Below are positions 1 through 6,042 of a DNA stretch of 9,619 bases, piece by piece. How positions within the stretch are numbered: the stretch's first letter is position 1; each line of letters begins with the position of its first letter. The notes under the pieces are model-generated. The model worked only from the letters and a program-made list of their open reading frames with translations, was not told the origin of the DNA and searched no databases. Source of the stretch: an uncultured Porphyromonadaceae bacterium (GTDB lineage: Bacteria; Bacteroidota; Bacteroidia; Bacteroidales; Muribaculaceae); the NCBI GenBank assembly GCA_900551515.1, contig URWH01000059.1, positions 1-9,619 on the forward strand, read 5' to 3'. The translations under genes were made by a program, and so were the position numbers.

Positions 1-1
1 C

Positions 2-304
2 CGCCGTCGCAGCCTGCTGCATGCGGCCGCAGTCTTCGCCTGCAACTTCACAAACCATCTCTGGGCGATAGCCGACGATGTGCTGCGCCGTGAGACCGGT
101 ACCGATCTCACCGTGCTGCGCCCGCTCCTGGAAGAGACGATGCGCAAGGCGCTGTCGATGCGTCCGGCCGCCGGACAGACAGGCCCGGCACGCCGTGGCG
201 ACCGGGGCGTGATAGAGCACCATAAATCGCTGCTCAAGCCCGATGAGGCTGAGCTGTACGAAATTATGTCACAACATATAATAGACTATTATGAGCGCAA
301 TTGA
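2..304 (+). CDS. Rossmann-like/DUF2520 domain protein, C-terminal part (5' end outside window)
   Basis: The reading frame is open from the window edge to TGA at 302-304, giving about 100 residues. It is the C-terminal helical domain of the Rossmann-like/DUF2520 family, whose N-terminal NAD(P)-binding fold would lie upstream. Recognisable family segments are HAAAVFACNFTNHLWAIA near the start, a central QTGPARRGD, and the tail LYEIMS. The helical domain resembles that of 6-phosphogluconate dehydrogenase or ProC-like dehydrogenases, but no substrate is established for this family. The stop overlaps the start of the KdsC-like gene by 14 nt, so the two are probably one transcript. This gene preceding KdsC-like and Maf is a familiar Bacteroidales order (recalled, not searched). 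An internal ATG at 80 is only a methionine within the domain, not a true start. The family call is fairly sure; the function is unknown. Confidence 0.8.
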   Translation, partial: RRRSLLHAAAVFACNFTNHLWAIADDVLRRETGTDLTVLRPLLEETMRKALSMRPAAGQTGPARRGDRGVIEHHKSLLKPDEAELYEIMSQHIIDYYERN

Positions 305-815
305 TTATGACCTGTCCATCATCCGCGGCGTGGCCTTCGATCTCGACGGCGTGCTTTCGCCTTCGACCGTGCCGACGGCTCCTGACGGCATGCCGGTGAG
401 AATGGTCAACATCAAGGACGGTTATGCGCTTCAGCTGGCCGTGAAATGCGGATTGCAGATAGCCATCATCACCGGGGCTACGGGCCGGGGCATTGCCGAG
501 CGCTATAATTCACTCGGTATCAACGATGTGTTTATGGGAGCGGCGTGGAAGACGCATGTGTTTGAAAACTGGCTCTCGATGCGTGGCCTCAAAGCGGAAG
601 AAGTGGCTTATGTGGGCGACGATGTGCCTGATTATGAGGTGATGAAACATGTAGGACTCGCGGTGGCTCCGGCCGATGCGTGCCCCGACGTGAAGGCGAT
701 AGCCCGCTACATATCTTCATGCCGCGGCGGCTACGGTGTGGCCCGCGATCTGCTCGAACAGATATTGCGCGCGCAGGGACAATGGATGTCGCACGTGCGC
801 GCTTTCGGATGGTAA
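291..815 (+). CDS. kdsC: KdsC-like HAD phosphatase (3-deoxy-D-manno-octulosonate 8-phosphate phosphatase)
   Basis: A 174-residue cap-less (C0) HAD phosphatase. It is expected to hydrolyse Kdo-8-phosphate to Kdo and phosphate in the cytoplasm, the step before CMP-Kdo formation in lipid A/LPS inner-core synthesis. Visible HAD motifs are motif I FDLDGVLS with D17 (nucleophile) and D19, motif II ITG with T61, the motif III lysine K87, and motif IV GDDVPD at 109-114. The segment NIKDGYALQLAVK (40-52) corresponds to the KdsC strand carrying RDG, and GGYGVARD near the C-terminus corresponds to the KdsC tail GG.GAVRE. The length is normal for KdsC (about 170-190). The ATG at 291 gives the usual short lead-in MSAIDYDL before motif I. 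It overlaps the DUF2520 stop by 14 nt and ends 5 nt before the preferred maf start. The HAD class is certain; Kdo-8-P as substrate is inferred from subfamily resemblance, and a sugar phosphatase of another specificity is possible. Confidence 0.82.
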   Translation: MSAIDYDLSIIRGVAFDLDGVLSPSTVPTAPDGMPVRMVNIKDGYALQLAVKCGLQIAIITGATGRGIAERYNSLGINDVFMGAAWKTHVFENWLSMRGLKAEEVAYVGDDVPDYEVMKHVGLAVAPADACPDVKAIARYISSCRGGYGVARDLLEQILRAQGQWMSHVRAFGW

Positions 816-820
816 TTGTT

Positions 821-1435
821 ATGATTTGCAGATTTATAGATGAGATGATGAGCCGCCGCATCGTTCTGGCGAGCGGATCGCCGCGCCGCCGGCAGCTGCT
901 GGCCGATCTTGGAGTGGATTTTACAGTCGAGACTATCGACGGTGTCGATGAAACGGTTGATGCTTCACTCGCGGCCGACGATGTGCCTCTGGCCATCTCG
1001 CGCAAGAAATCGCAAGCCTATTGCGATGCGCGGCATCCCGACGACAATACGATAGTGATCACGGCCGACACGGTCGTGGTTGTGGACGACGAGGTGCTCG
1101 GCAAGCCTGCCGGCGCTGCCGATGCCCGCCGTATGCTCGGCCTGCTGTCGGGGCGCACTCACCGGGTGGTGACAGGCGTCACCGTGGTGCGCGGAGAGCA
1201 TCGCGACACACGGCGGCAGGTGACCGAGGTGAGCTTCAAATCGCTTTCCGACGACGAGATCGAATACTATATCTCCACCTACCGCCCCTTTGACAAGGCC
1301 GGCGCCTACGGCATCCAGGAGTGGATCGGATGTGTCGGAATAGAAGGAATTTCAGGTGATTACTATAATGTGATGGGTCTGCCGCTGCGGCTGCTCTACG
1401 AGATGCTGCTCGACAGCGTTTCGGGGCAGAGATGA
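821..1435 (+). CDS. maf: Maf family nucleoside triphosphate pyrophosphatase (dTTP/UTP type)
   Basis: A cytoplasmic house-cleaning enzyme that cleaves nucleoside triphosphates, including modified ones, to the monophosphate and pyrophosphate. With the start at 821 it has 204 residues. Family motifs are VLASGSPRRRQLL (15-27), AISRKK (58-63), ITADT with the catalytic acid D83, GKP (94-96), SGRTHRVVTG (110-119), DKAGAYGIQ (158-166) and YYNVMGLP (181-188). SPRR, rather than SPWR, points to the YhdE/Maf dTTP/UTP branch and not the m7GTP-type YceF. Start choice: ATGs at 809, 821, 845 and 848 are in frame. I prefer 821 because the nine residues before IVLAS align with the usual family N-terminus and a GGATGG stretch lies 8 nt upstream; 845 would give a 196-residue protein and is also credible. 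An upstream extension to 680 lies inside kdsC and is not real. The 3' end overlaps the convergent gene by 40 nt. Confidence 0.92.
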   Translation: MICRFIDEMMSRRIVLASGSPRRRQLLADLGVDFTVETIDGVDETVDASLAADDVPLAISRKKSQAYCDARHPDDNTIVITADTVVVVDDEVLGKPAGAADARRMLGLLSGRTHRVVTGVTVVRGEHRDTRRQVTEVSFKSLSDDEIEYYISTYRPFDKAGAYGIQEWIGCVGIEGISGDYYNVMGLPLRLLYEMLLDSVSGQR

Positions 1436-2427
1436 ATTCCGTCGGGTCCCACGCGGAGCAACATAGGCGCTTCGGGCGCCAGCCGGTTCATCACGGCACG
1501 GGCGGCAAATCCCATTGTCATGCGCAGATTGACTTCAATGCACGGGGCTATCGCCACGCCGCCCGAGCTGTCGCGGTAGGTGAGCATGTCGACGCCGGCC
1601 GGTCCGCTGTAGTGCGCGGCCACCACCTTGGTCAGCGCGTCGCCGACGGTCGGAATGAGATGGCTTAAGTCAGTGCCCGTGCGCCGTGCTATCTCCTTGT
1701 CGCCGGCTACCAGATTGCCGCAGTAGAAACCCTTGTCGGCGGTGACAAACATCGACAGCCCTACGAAATGCGCCTGTCTGCCGCGACATTCAAACAACAT
1801 TGCAAAATCGCTGATGCGGTTGTAGCGCGGTTCGACCATCACGCTGCCCTGCCGTTTTATCATGCCACTGACCACATTGCGGAAAGTGTCGGGTGGCAGC
1901 GCCGATGAATAGATCACGCCGCGGCCGCTGCTCGACCACGGGAGCTTGACCACAGCCTCTACGAAACGGCTCACGGCATCCATGGCTTCCTGAAGCGAAA
2001 ATGCCTCGACGGGCATCAGCCGCGGATCGGTGCCGAGCTGCCGGTGCATGGCTAAGGAAGTGCGACGGTGGCTCAGCATGCGCAGACGGTCGAGTGTGTC
2101 GTCGCCGGGCAGCAGGGATGCTTCGGTGCCGGCCGCTTCCAGCACGCGCCGGGCATAGTGGCTCCACCCCCACGGACAGGGGATGGCATCGGCCGGAGCT
2201 TTCGTCACCACCTCAGACTCAAGGCCGTAGCGCCGCTTCATCGCGAGAGCCCCGCTCATCGCCTGAGGCGTGTCGACGAGCACGAAATCCTCCTTGCCGG
2301 CCCACCAAAGCGGCAGCAGACAACCGCCGCGGCGAATGGCCACAGCGGCCTTCGGAGGCGTGAAACGCCGGCGGCCGAGAGCCAGTGCGAGATCGTTTTC
2401 GGGATTGAAAAAAAAGATGCGTGACAT
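1396..2427 (-). CDS. Conserved Bacteroidetes protein with ATP-grasp-like motifs, function unknown
   Basis: A 343-residue soluble protein with no signal peptide or membrane segment. I recognise it as a conserved uncharacterised Bacteroidetes family by its N-terminus FFFNPENDLALA (5-16) followed by PLWWAG (39-44). Several segments resemble an ATP-grasp fold: K161 in VVKLPWSSSGRGV (159-171), like the nucleotide-binding lysine plus glycine-rich loop; VMVEPRY (196-202); D280 in a GVDML strand; and CIEVNLRMTMG (296-306), like the metal-binding E-x-N followed by an arginine. Seen: the motifs. Inferred: ATP-dependent carboxylate-amine/thiol ligase or related activity; no substrate can be named. It is transcribed alone from its own promoter (2447-2478), starting at ATG 2427, with a very short leader. 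Its last 13 codons lie antisense to the end of maf (1396-1435), and no separate terminator is visible between the two converging genes. Confidence 0.8.
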   Translation of the reverse strand: MSRIFFFNPENDLALALGRRRFTPPKAAVAIRRGGCLLPLWWAGKEDFVLVDTPQAMSGALAMKRRYGLESEVVTKAPADAIPCPWGWSHYARRVLEAAGTEASLLPGDDTLDRLRMLSHRRTSLAMHRQLGTDPRLMPVEAFSLQEAMDAVSRFVEAVVKLPWSSSGRGVIYSSALPPDTFRNVVSGMIKRQGSVMVEPRYNRISDFAMLFECRGRQAHFVGLSMFVTADKGFYCGNLVAGDKEIARRTGTDLSHLIPTVGDALTKVVAAHYSGPAGVDMLTYRDSSGGVAIAPCIEVNLRMTMGFAARAVMNRLAPEAPMLLRVGPDGIHLCPETLSSSIS

Positions 2428-2446
2428 GGCGTGAGCAAATTTGATG

Positions 2447-2478
2447 CAAAGTTAGGGATAAGACCCCATCCCACAAAA
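2447..2478 (-). promoter_or_regulatory. Bacteroidetes-type promoter of the ATP-grasp-like gene
   Basis: On the minus strand TTTTG (2478-2474) is followed by 19 nt and then TAACTTTG (2454-2447), an exact match to the -7 consensus TAnnTTTG with a -33 TTTG at normal spacing. Initiation about 7 nt downstream would leave a leader of roughly 13 nt before ATG 2427. The -33 element lies inside the left inverted repeat of the neighbouring element, while the -7 box lies outside it. Confidence 0.65.
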
Positions 2479-2494
2479 TATGTTAACGTCAGGG
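2459..2494 (+). repeat. Left terminal inverted repeat of the MITE-like element
   Basis: Starts TAAGACC and ends GTTAACGTCAGGG. Its reverse complement matches 2772-2807 with 4 mismatches in 36; the inner part CCACAAAAT.TGTTAACG plus TCAGGG has a single mismatch over 24 nt. It contains the -33 element of the promoter that drives the gene ending at 1396. Confidence 0.85.
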
Positions 2495-2621
2495 TCGCAG
2501 CAGTGCATCAGATTTGGTGCTGTGAGTGATTGAGCATAGCGGGCTATGCGATTGAGCCACAGAGCCGAAGATGATGTGCTGATGCGATCCTCGTTATTTC
2601 TGATATATTTTCTTGTCGTGA

Positions 2622-2650
2622 ATACATTAACAGATTTTTGGAATTAGCTC
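2622..2650 (-). repeat. Internal diverged copy of the element's end
   Basis: The stretch around TTAACAGATTTTTGGAAT followed by TTAGCTC aligns with the right terminal repeat (TTAACAAATTTTGTGGAAT, then AGGCTC) in the same orientation. By eye about 21 of 26 positions match with one gap. It could be the end of an older element nested with the present one, or a second transposase-binding site. Confidence 0.5.
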
Positions 2651-2771
2651 CATTTAATATTATTATTTTTTACTGACCGGCGTCTTTCCGGCGACTTTCT
2701 TCGAGTCTCATCAGTCACGATGCCCGCATCGTTCCTTCTTCAACTCAAGAAATTCACTCGAAAATACGCCG

Positions 2772-2807
2772 CCCTGACGTTAACAAATTTTGTGGAATAG
2801 GCTCTTA
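2772..2807 (-). repeat. Right terminal inverted repeat of the MITE-like element
   Basis: Starts CCCTGACGTTAAC and ends GGCTCTTA on the plus strand; pairs with 2459-2494 at 32 of 36 positions. Its outer edge sits directly against the T-tract of the terminator of the DUF308 gene. Confidence 0.85.
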
Positions 2808-2849
2808 ACAAAATTGCCGGCGTTACCGAATCGAACGGTGTGCCGGCAA
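2808..2849 (-). terminator. Intrinsic terminator of the DUF308 gene
   Basis: TTGCCGGC (2814-2821) pairs with GCCGGCAA (2842-2849), and ACCG/CGGT pairs inside after a small internal loop. Read on the minus strand the hairpin is followed by TTTTGTT. It begins 37 nt after the stop codon of the minus-strand gene at 2887, as expected for a Rho-independent terminator. Confidence 0.65.
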
Positions 2850-2886
2850 AGTTGTAAGATATGTCTAATTTAAGGGGCTGCGGTTT

Positions 2887-3444
2887 TTATTTGTTGTTGT
2901 TTTCGGGCCGCATGTCGCAGCTGAGCATCGAGAGGGAGAAGCCCCAGTAGATGAAGGCGATTGAGGTGAGGATGGTGGTCATCATCATGTCCTGAACATA
3001 ACCTGCTTCAACGAGAAGGTAGGAGAGGATGATCATCAGGATGCCGTTGATGAGATAGAGCCACCAGTAGCGGCGCTGGCGCTGGCTGATAGAGCTGAAG
3101 ATCGCACCGACGCCCCAGACGGCGAATACGAGAGCAATGAAGAAGGGGAATACCATTTCGGAGAGGATGACGCTGCGTACGAGCATGAATCCGACAAACA
3201 TGTTGATGATGCCGCAAACGAGCCACCAGCCCCATCCGCGCGGGCGATCACGTCCGGCAGAAACGCAGAGCGAGATGATGCCTGCGAGAATCATGAGCCA
3301 TCCGAAGATCTGAGAAGAAACGGCATAACCGATAACGGGCCAGAACCAATAGGCGAAGCCGCAGAGAACCATCGCGATACCGATAACGAGGACAACCCAC
3401 CAATAGCGGGAAACGCCCCAAAAGTTAAGATCAGAAGATTTCAT
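2887..3444 (-). CDS. DUF308/HdeD-like integral membrane protein
   Basis: A 185-residue protein made almost entirely of six hydrophobic segments, at about residues 14-36, 41-62, 72-91, 97-119, 127-147 and 153-174, separated by short Arg/Gln-rich loops (RDRPRG at 65-70, QRQRR at 121-125). This is the duplicated 3+3 TM layout of the DUF308/HdeD family of inner-membrane proteins. HdeD is linked to acid resistance in E. coli, but the biochemical role is unknown and should not be transferred here. The C-terminus is a short polar tail, RPENNNK. I chose the ATG at 3444 (MKSSDLNFWG) because the extension to 3495 adds a Lys-rich stretch encoded by AT-rich leader-like sequence overlapping the likely promoter. 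It is a single-gene unit, divergent from mutS2, with its own terminator. Family call good; function unknown. Confidence 0.8.
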   Translation of the reverse strand: MKSSDLNFWGVSRYWWVVLVIGIAMVLCGFAYWFWPVIGYAVSSQIFGWLMILAGIISLCVSAGRDRPRGWGWWLVCGIINMFVGFMLVRSVILSEMVFPFFIALVFAVWGVGAIFSSISQRQRRYWWLYLINGILMIILSYLLVEAGYVQDMMMTTILTSIAFIYWGFSLSMLSCDMRPENNNK

Positions 3445-3492
3445 AATGTGTAAATTTAGAGTTGTTTTCTTTATTTTGACTTTATAACGCCA

Positions 3493-3500
3493 CAAGGTTA
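3493..3500 (-). promoter_or_regulatory. Possible -7 box for the DUF308 gene
   Basis: Minus strand TAACCTTG is one base from TAnnTTTG, and would give a leader of about 40 nt before ATG 3444. No convincing TTTG is seen at the -33 position, so this is weak. Confidence 0.3.
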
Positions 3501-3546
3501 AAAACTGTTCAACCGTAATGAGAGAAGCAATTCGAAAAAAATGTGT

Positions 3547-3554
3547 TAATTTTG
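3547..3554 (+). promoter_or_regulatory. Probable -7 promoter box of mutS2
   Basis: TAATTTTG matches TAnnTTTG exactly and lies 42 nt before the mutS2 ATG at 3597, leaving a leader of about 35 nt. A clear -33 TTTG is missing. The leader is AT-rich (TAAATAAGAATA) next to the start codon, with no Shine-Dalgarno sequence. Confidence 0.5.
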
Positions 3555-3596
3555 CGGTAAGGAATCAGGGTGCAGAACTTTGGTTAAATAAGAATA

Positions 3597-4469
3597 ATGA
3601 TATATCCCGATAGTTTTGAAAATAAGATAGGATTTGCGGCAGTCCGTGCGACCGTCAGAGGGCTGTGCATGTCGCAGACCGCCGGTGCGCTTTGCGACGA
3701 GATGAGTTTCGACACCGACTATGCGTCGGTGAATGAATCGCTCGGAAAGGTGGGTGAGATGGTGTCGTTGATCGAATCCGGCGACGATGTGCCGCTGCAT
3801 AACATGTGCGACATCGACCGCCTGCTCGCTTCGCTGGCCGTTGAGGGCACCTTCCTGACGGCCGATGAGCTCTCCACGCTCCGCAAGGCGCTGACCGCCA
3901 TGTCGGAGGTGAGCTCCTACTTTTCGAAAAGACGGGATGATGAAGGACACAGCGATGTGCCGCTGCTGACGTCCGTGGCCGAATCGCTGATGACCTTCCG
4001 TCCTGCACTTGCCACCATCGACCGGGTGCTTGATCCGCTGGGCGAGGTGAAAGACAGTGCGTCGGCCGAGCTGGCGCAGATACGCCGCAGCCTGTCGTCG
4101 ATGTCGGGCACCATCAATTCGGTGATGCGCCGCGTGATGGCCAATGCCGTGCGCGACGGCATAATAGATGCCGACACATCGCCGGCCATGCGCGACGGCC
4201 GTCTCGTGCTGCCGGTGGCACCGATGTATAAGCGAAAGATCAACGGCATAGTGCATGATGAATCGTCGTCGGGCAAGACGGTGTTTGTCGAGCCGGCCGA
4301 AGTGGTGGAAGTGAACAACCGCGTGCGTGAGCTTCAGATTGAAGAGCGGCGCGAGATAAAACGCATACTCATTGCCGTGGCCGAGGAGATACGGCCGTCG
4401 GTGCCCGATATGGCAGCCAGCAATGCCGTGATGGGACAGATCGATTTCGTGCATGCCAAGGCGGCATGA
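3597..4469 (+). CDS. mutS2: MutS2 N-terminal part (core/lever region), split by frame break
   Basis: 290 residues matching the N-terminal portion of MutS2. It starts MIYPDSFENKIGF, the usual family start, and carries the family segments SASAELAQIRR, MRDGRLVLPVAP, KRKINGIVHDESSSGKTVFVEPAEVVE and NRVRELQIEERREIKRIL. It stops at TGA 4467-4469 right after IDFVHAKAA, where intact homologues continue into the ATPase domain. The rest of the gene is in the -1 frame, beginning with an ATG that overlaps this stop (ATGA at 4466-4469). As I recall the family, about eight residues between HAKA and the proline of MPNLHPEP are absent, which fits a deletion of roughly 22 nt that also shifted the frame. This fragment has no Walker motifs and cannot hydrolyse ATP alone. 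MutS2 acts against recombination intermediates or, in Firmicutes, on collided ribosomes; which applies here is unknown. It may be a broken gene, a functional split, or an assembly error. Confidence 0.85.
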   Translation: MIYPDSFENKIGFAAVRATVRGLCMSQTAGALCDEMSFDTDYASVNESLGKVGEMVSLIESGDDVPLHNMCDIDRLLASLAVEGTFLTADELSTLRKALTAMSEVSSYFSKRRDDEGHSDVPLLTSVAESLMTFRPALATIDRVLDPLGEVKDSASAELAQIRRSLSSMSGTINSVMRRVMANAVRDGIIDADTSPAMRDGRLVLPVAPMYKRKINGIVHDESSSGKTVFVEPAEVVEVNNRVRELQIEERREIKRILIAVAEEIRPSVPDMAASNAVMGQIDFVHAKAA

Positions 4470-6034
4470 TGCCCAATCTGCATCCCGAGCCCGTGATGGA
4501 ATTTTACCATGCCTGCCACCCGACGCTTCAGGAATCGCTGCGGCGCAACGGGCGCGAGATAGTGCCGCTCGACATAGTGCTGACAAAGCCCAACCGCATA
4601 CTCGTGATCTCGGGACCTAACGCCGGCGGTAAGTCGGTGTGTCTCAAAACGGCAGGTATCATACAGTATATGACACAGTGCGGCCTCCTGCCCACGGTGT
4701 ATGAAAACTCGCACATTGGCATATTCGACGATATATTTGTGGATATAGGCGATGACCAGTCAATAGAAGACGATCTCAGCACCTACAGCTCGCACCTGCG
4801 CAATATGCGCCTGATGGTGAGCCGCGGCCGCGCTACATCTCTTGTGCTCATCGACGAATTCGGCGCCGGCACCGAGCCGCAGATAGGCGGCGCCATAGCG
4901 CAGGCCATACTCAAGCGCATGAACGAACTCGGCATGTGGGGCGTGATAACGACACATTATCAGAACCTCAAACATTTTGCCGAAGATGCCGAAGGTCTGG
5001 TAAACGGATCGATGCTCTATGACCGCCAGTTTATGCGGCCGCTGTTTCAGCTTTCGATCGGGCATCCGGGCAGCTCGTTTGCCATCGAGATAGCCCGCAA
5101 GACGGGACTGCCTGCCGATATCATCGCCGACGCCGAGCAGATCGTCGGCAGCGACTATATCAACATGGACAAATATCTCCTCGACATTGCGCGCGACCGG
5201 CGCTACTGGGAGAATAAACGAATGGCTATCCGGCAGAAAGAGAAGAAAATTGAAGCGACGCTCGAACGTTACAACGCCGAAGCCGATGAGCTTCATGCCC
5301 GCCGTAAAGAGATACTCTCCGAGGCCAAGACGCAGGCCCGCAGCATTCTTGAAGGCTCAAACGCGGTGATTGAACGCACCATCCACGACATACGCCGTTC
5401 GCAGGCCGAGAAAGAGGCGACGATGGAAGCGCGCCGCAACATGCAGCGCGAGAAAGAGGCATTGCTCACCGGTGAAGGCCGTGAAAACAAGCTGCTGAAA
5501 AAAGTGCCAAAAGTGCGCAAAAAGAAGAAGCACGCCGCTCCGACCGCCCCTGTGGCCGAGCAGAAGCCGCTGGCAGTGGGTGATGTGGTGCGGCTCGACG
5601 GCGAGGGCATAGCCGGAAAGGTGGTGGAGATAAAAGGCAAGAACGCGACGGTGATGTTCGGCCAGCTCAAGACCACTGTGGCAAAAGACCGCCTCAAGAT
5701 CACCACGGCCAAGATAGACAGCGGTGCCCAGCGGACCACATCGTTTATCAGCGCTTCAACTTCAGCTGAAAACCGGTCGAGGCAACTTGAATTCAGCCAG
5801 CAACTTGACGTGCGCGGGATGCGTGCCGACGAAGCTGTGCAGGCCGTGACATATTATATCGATGACGCGCTGCAGTTCAACATCGGCCGCGTGCGCATAC
5901 TGCATGGAACCGGCACGGGAGCGTTGCGCCAGGCCATACGCGCTTATCTCGACACGGTGCCCGGAGTGAAATCGTTTCACGATGAGCATGTGCAGTTTGG
6001 GGGCGCGGGGATTACGGTCGTGAATCTCGATTGA
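4466..6034 (+). CDS. mutS2: MutS2 C-terminal part (ATPase and Smr domains), second half of split gene
   Basis: 522 residues. The ABC-type MutS ATPase has Walker A GPNAGGKS (50-57), the conserved IGDDQSIEDDLSTYSSHL (94-111), Walker B LVLIDEFGAGTEP (126-138) and the H-loop ITTHYQNLKHFA. A long charged coiled coil follows at about 240-345, then a Lys-rich linker, a small KOW-like segment (AVGDVVRLDGEGIAGKVVEI), and a C-terminal Smr domain at 447-522 with LDVRGMRADEA and HGTGTGALR, ending FGGAGITVVNLD. All these motifs look intact, so this half has not visibly decayed. The in-frame ATGs at 4466 and 4469 could both start translation; AAGG at 4458-4461 is 7 nt before the second, and the ATGA overlap with the N-terminal half favours coupled reinitiation. 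Together the halves total about 812 residues, close to an intact MutS2. Product identity is sure; whether it is made as a separate protein is open. Confidence 0.88.
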   Translation: MMPNLHPEPVMEFYHACHPTLQESLRRNGREIVPLDIVLTKPNRILVISGPNAGGKSVCLKTAGIIQYMTQCGLLPTVYENSHIGIFDDIFVDIGDDQSIEDDLSTYSSHLRNMRLMVSRGRATSLVLIDEFGAGTEPQIGGAIAQAILKRMNELGMWGVITTHYQNLKHFAEDAEGLVNGSMLYDRQFMRPLFQLSIGHPGSSFAIEIARKTGLPADIIADAEQIVGSDYINMDKYLLDIARDRRYWENKRMAIRQKEKKIEATLERYNAEADELHARRKEILSEAKTQARSILEGSNAVIERTIHDIRRSQAEKEATMEARRNMQREKEALLTGEGRENKLLKKVPKVRKKKKHAAPTAPVAEQKPLAVGDVVRLDGEGIAGKVVEIKGKNATVMFGQLKTTVAKDRLKITTAKIDSGAQRTTSFISASTSAENRSRQLEFSQQLDVRGMRADEAVQAVTYYIDDALQFNIGRVRILHGTGTGALRQAIRAYLDTVPGVKSFHDEHVQFGGAGITVVNLD

Positions 6035-6042
6035 TCATGGGA

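Larger units (their letters stand above)
2459..2807. mobile_element. Small non-coding inverted-repeat element (MITE-like or IS remnant)
   Basis: A 349-bp segment bounded by 36-bp terminal inverted repeats that match at 32 of 36 positions. Both outer ends read TAAG...CTTA, so the outermost TA could be a duplicated TA target or part of the repeat; I see no longer flanking direct repeat. No convincing ORF lies inside, so it cannot encode a transposase and would have to move in trans if at all. Inside are a perfect hairpin GCATAGC-GG-GCTATGC (2534-2549), the heptamer GATTGAG on both sides of it, GCATCAG/CTGATGC pairing around that (2505-2511 with 2579-2585), and a second hairpin ACGATGC-CC-GCATCGT (2717-2732) nested in TTCGAGT/ACTCGAA (2700-2706 with 2756-2762). 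The middle is AT-rich. This structure fits a MITE or degraded IS, but no database comparison was possible. Confidence 0.6.

Noticed and set aside
680..820. N-terminal extension of maf back to ATG 680
   Set aside because: It lies inside kdsC in another frame, is Arg-rich, and has no counterpart in the Maf family; 821 or 845 gives a normal-length protein.
2001..2424. Plus-strand open frames of 118-120 codons at 2001-2363 and 2068-2424
   Set aside because: Both are antisense to the ATP-grasp-like gene, low-complexity Arg/Ala-rich, and without start signals.
2500..2590. CRISPR-like or tandem repeat array (GATTGAG repeats and GCATAGC palindrome)
   Set aside because: There are only two copies of a 7-mer flanking one hairpin, with no regular spacing or spacers; they are better explained as internal structure of the inverted-repeat element.
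3445..3495. Longer start for the DUF308 protein (17 extra residues)
   Set aside because: The added stretch is Lys-rich, encoded by AT-rich leader sequence, and would overlap the likely promoter; MKSSDLNFWG fits better.
4455..4475. Programmed -1 frameshift joining the two mutS2 halves
   Set aside because: No X-XXY-YYZ slippery heptamer or obvious downstream pseudoknot is seen, and a shift would still leave the linker about eight residues short.
3546..4586. Long open frame on the minus strand (346 codons) opposite mutS2
   Set aside because: It is antisense to clearly recognisable MutS2 sequence, His/Arg-rich in composition with no family resemblance, and is what GC-rich codon use produces on the opposite strand.
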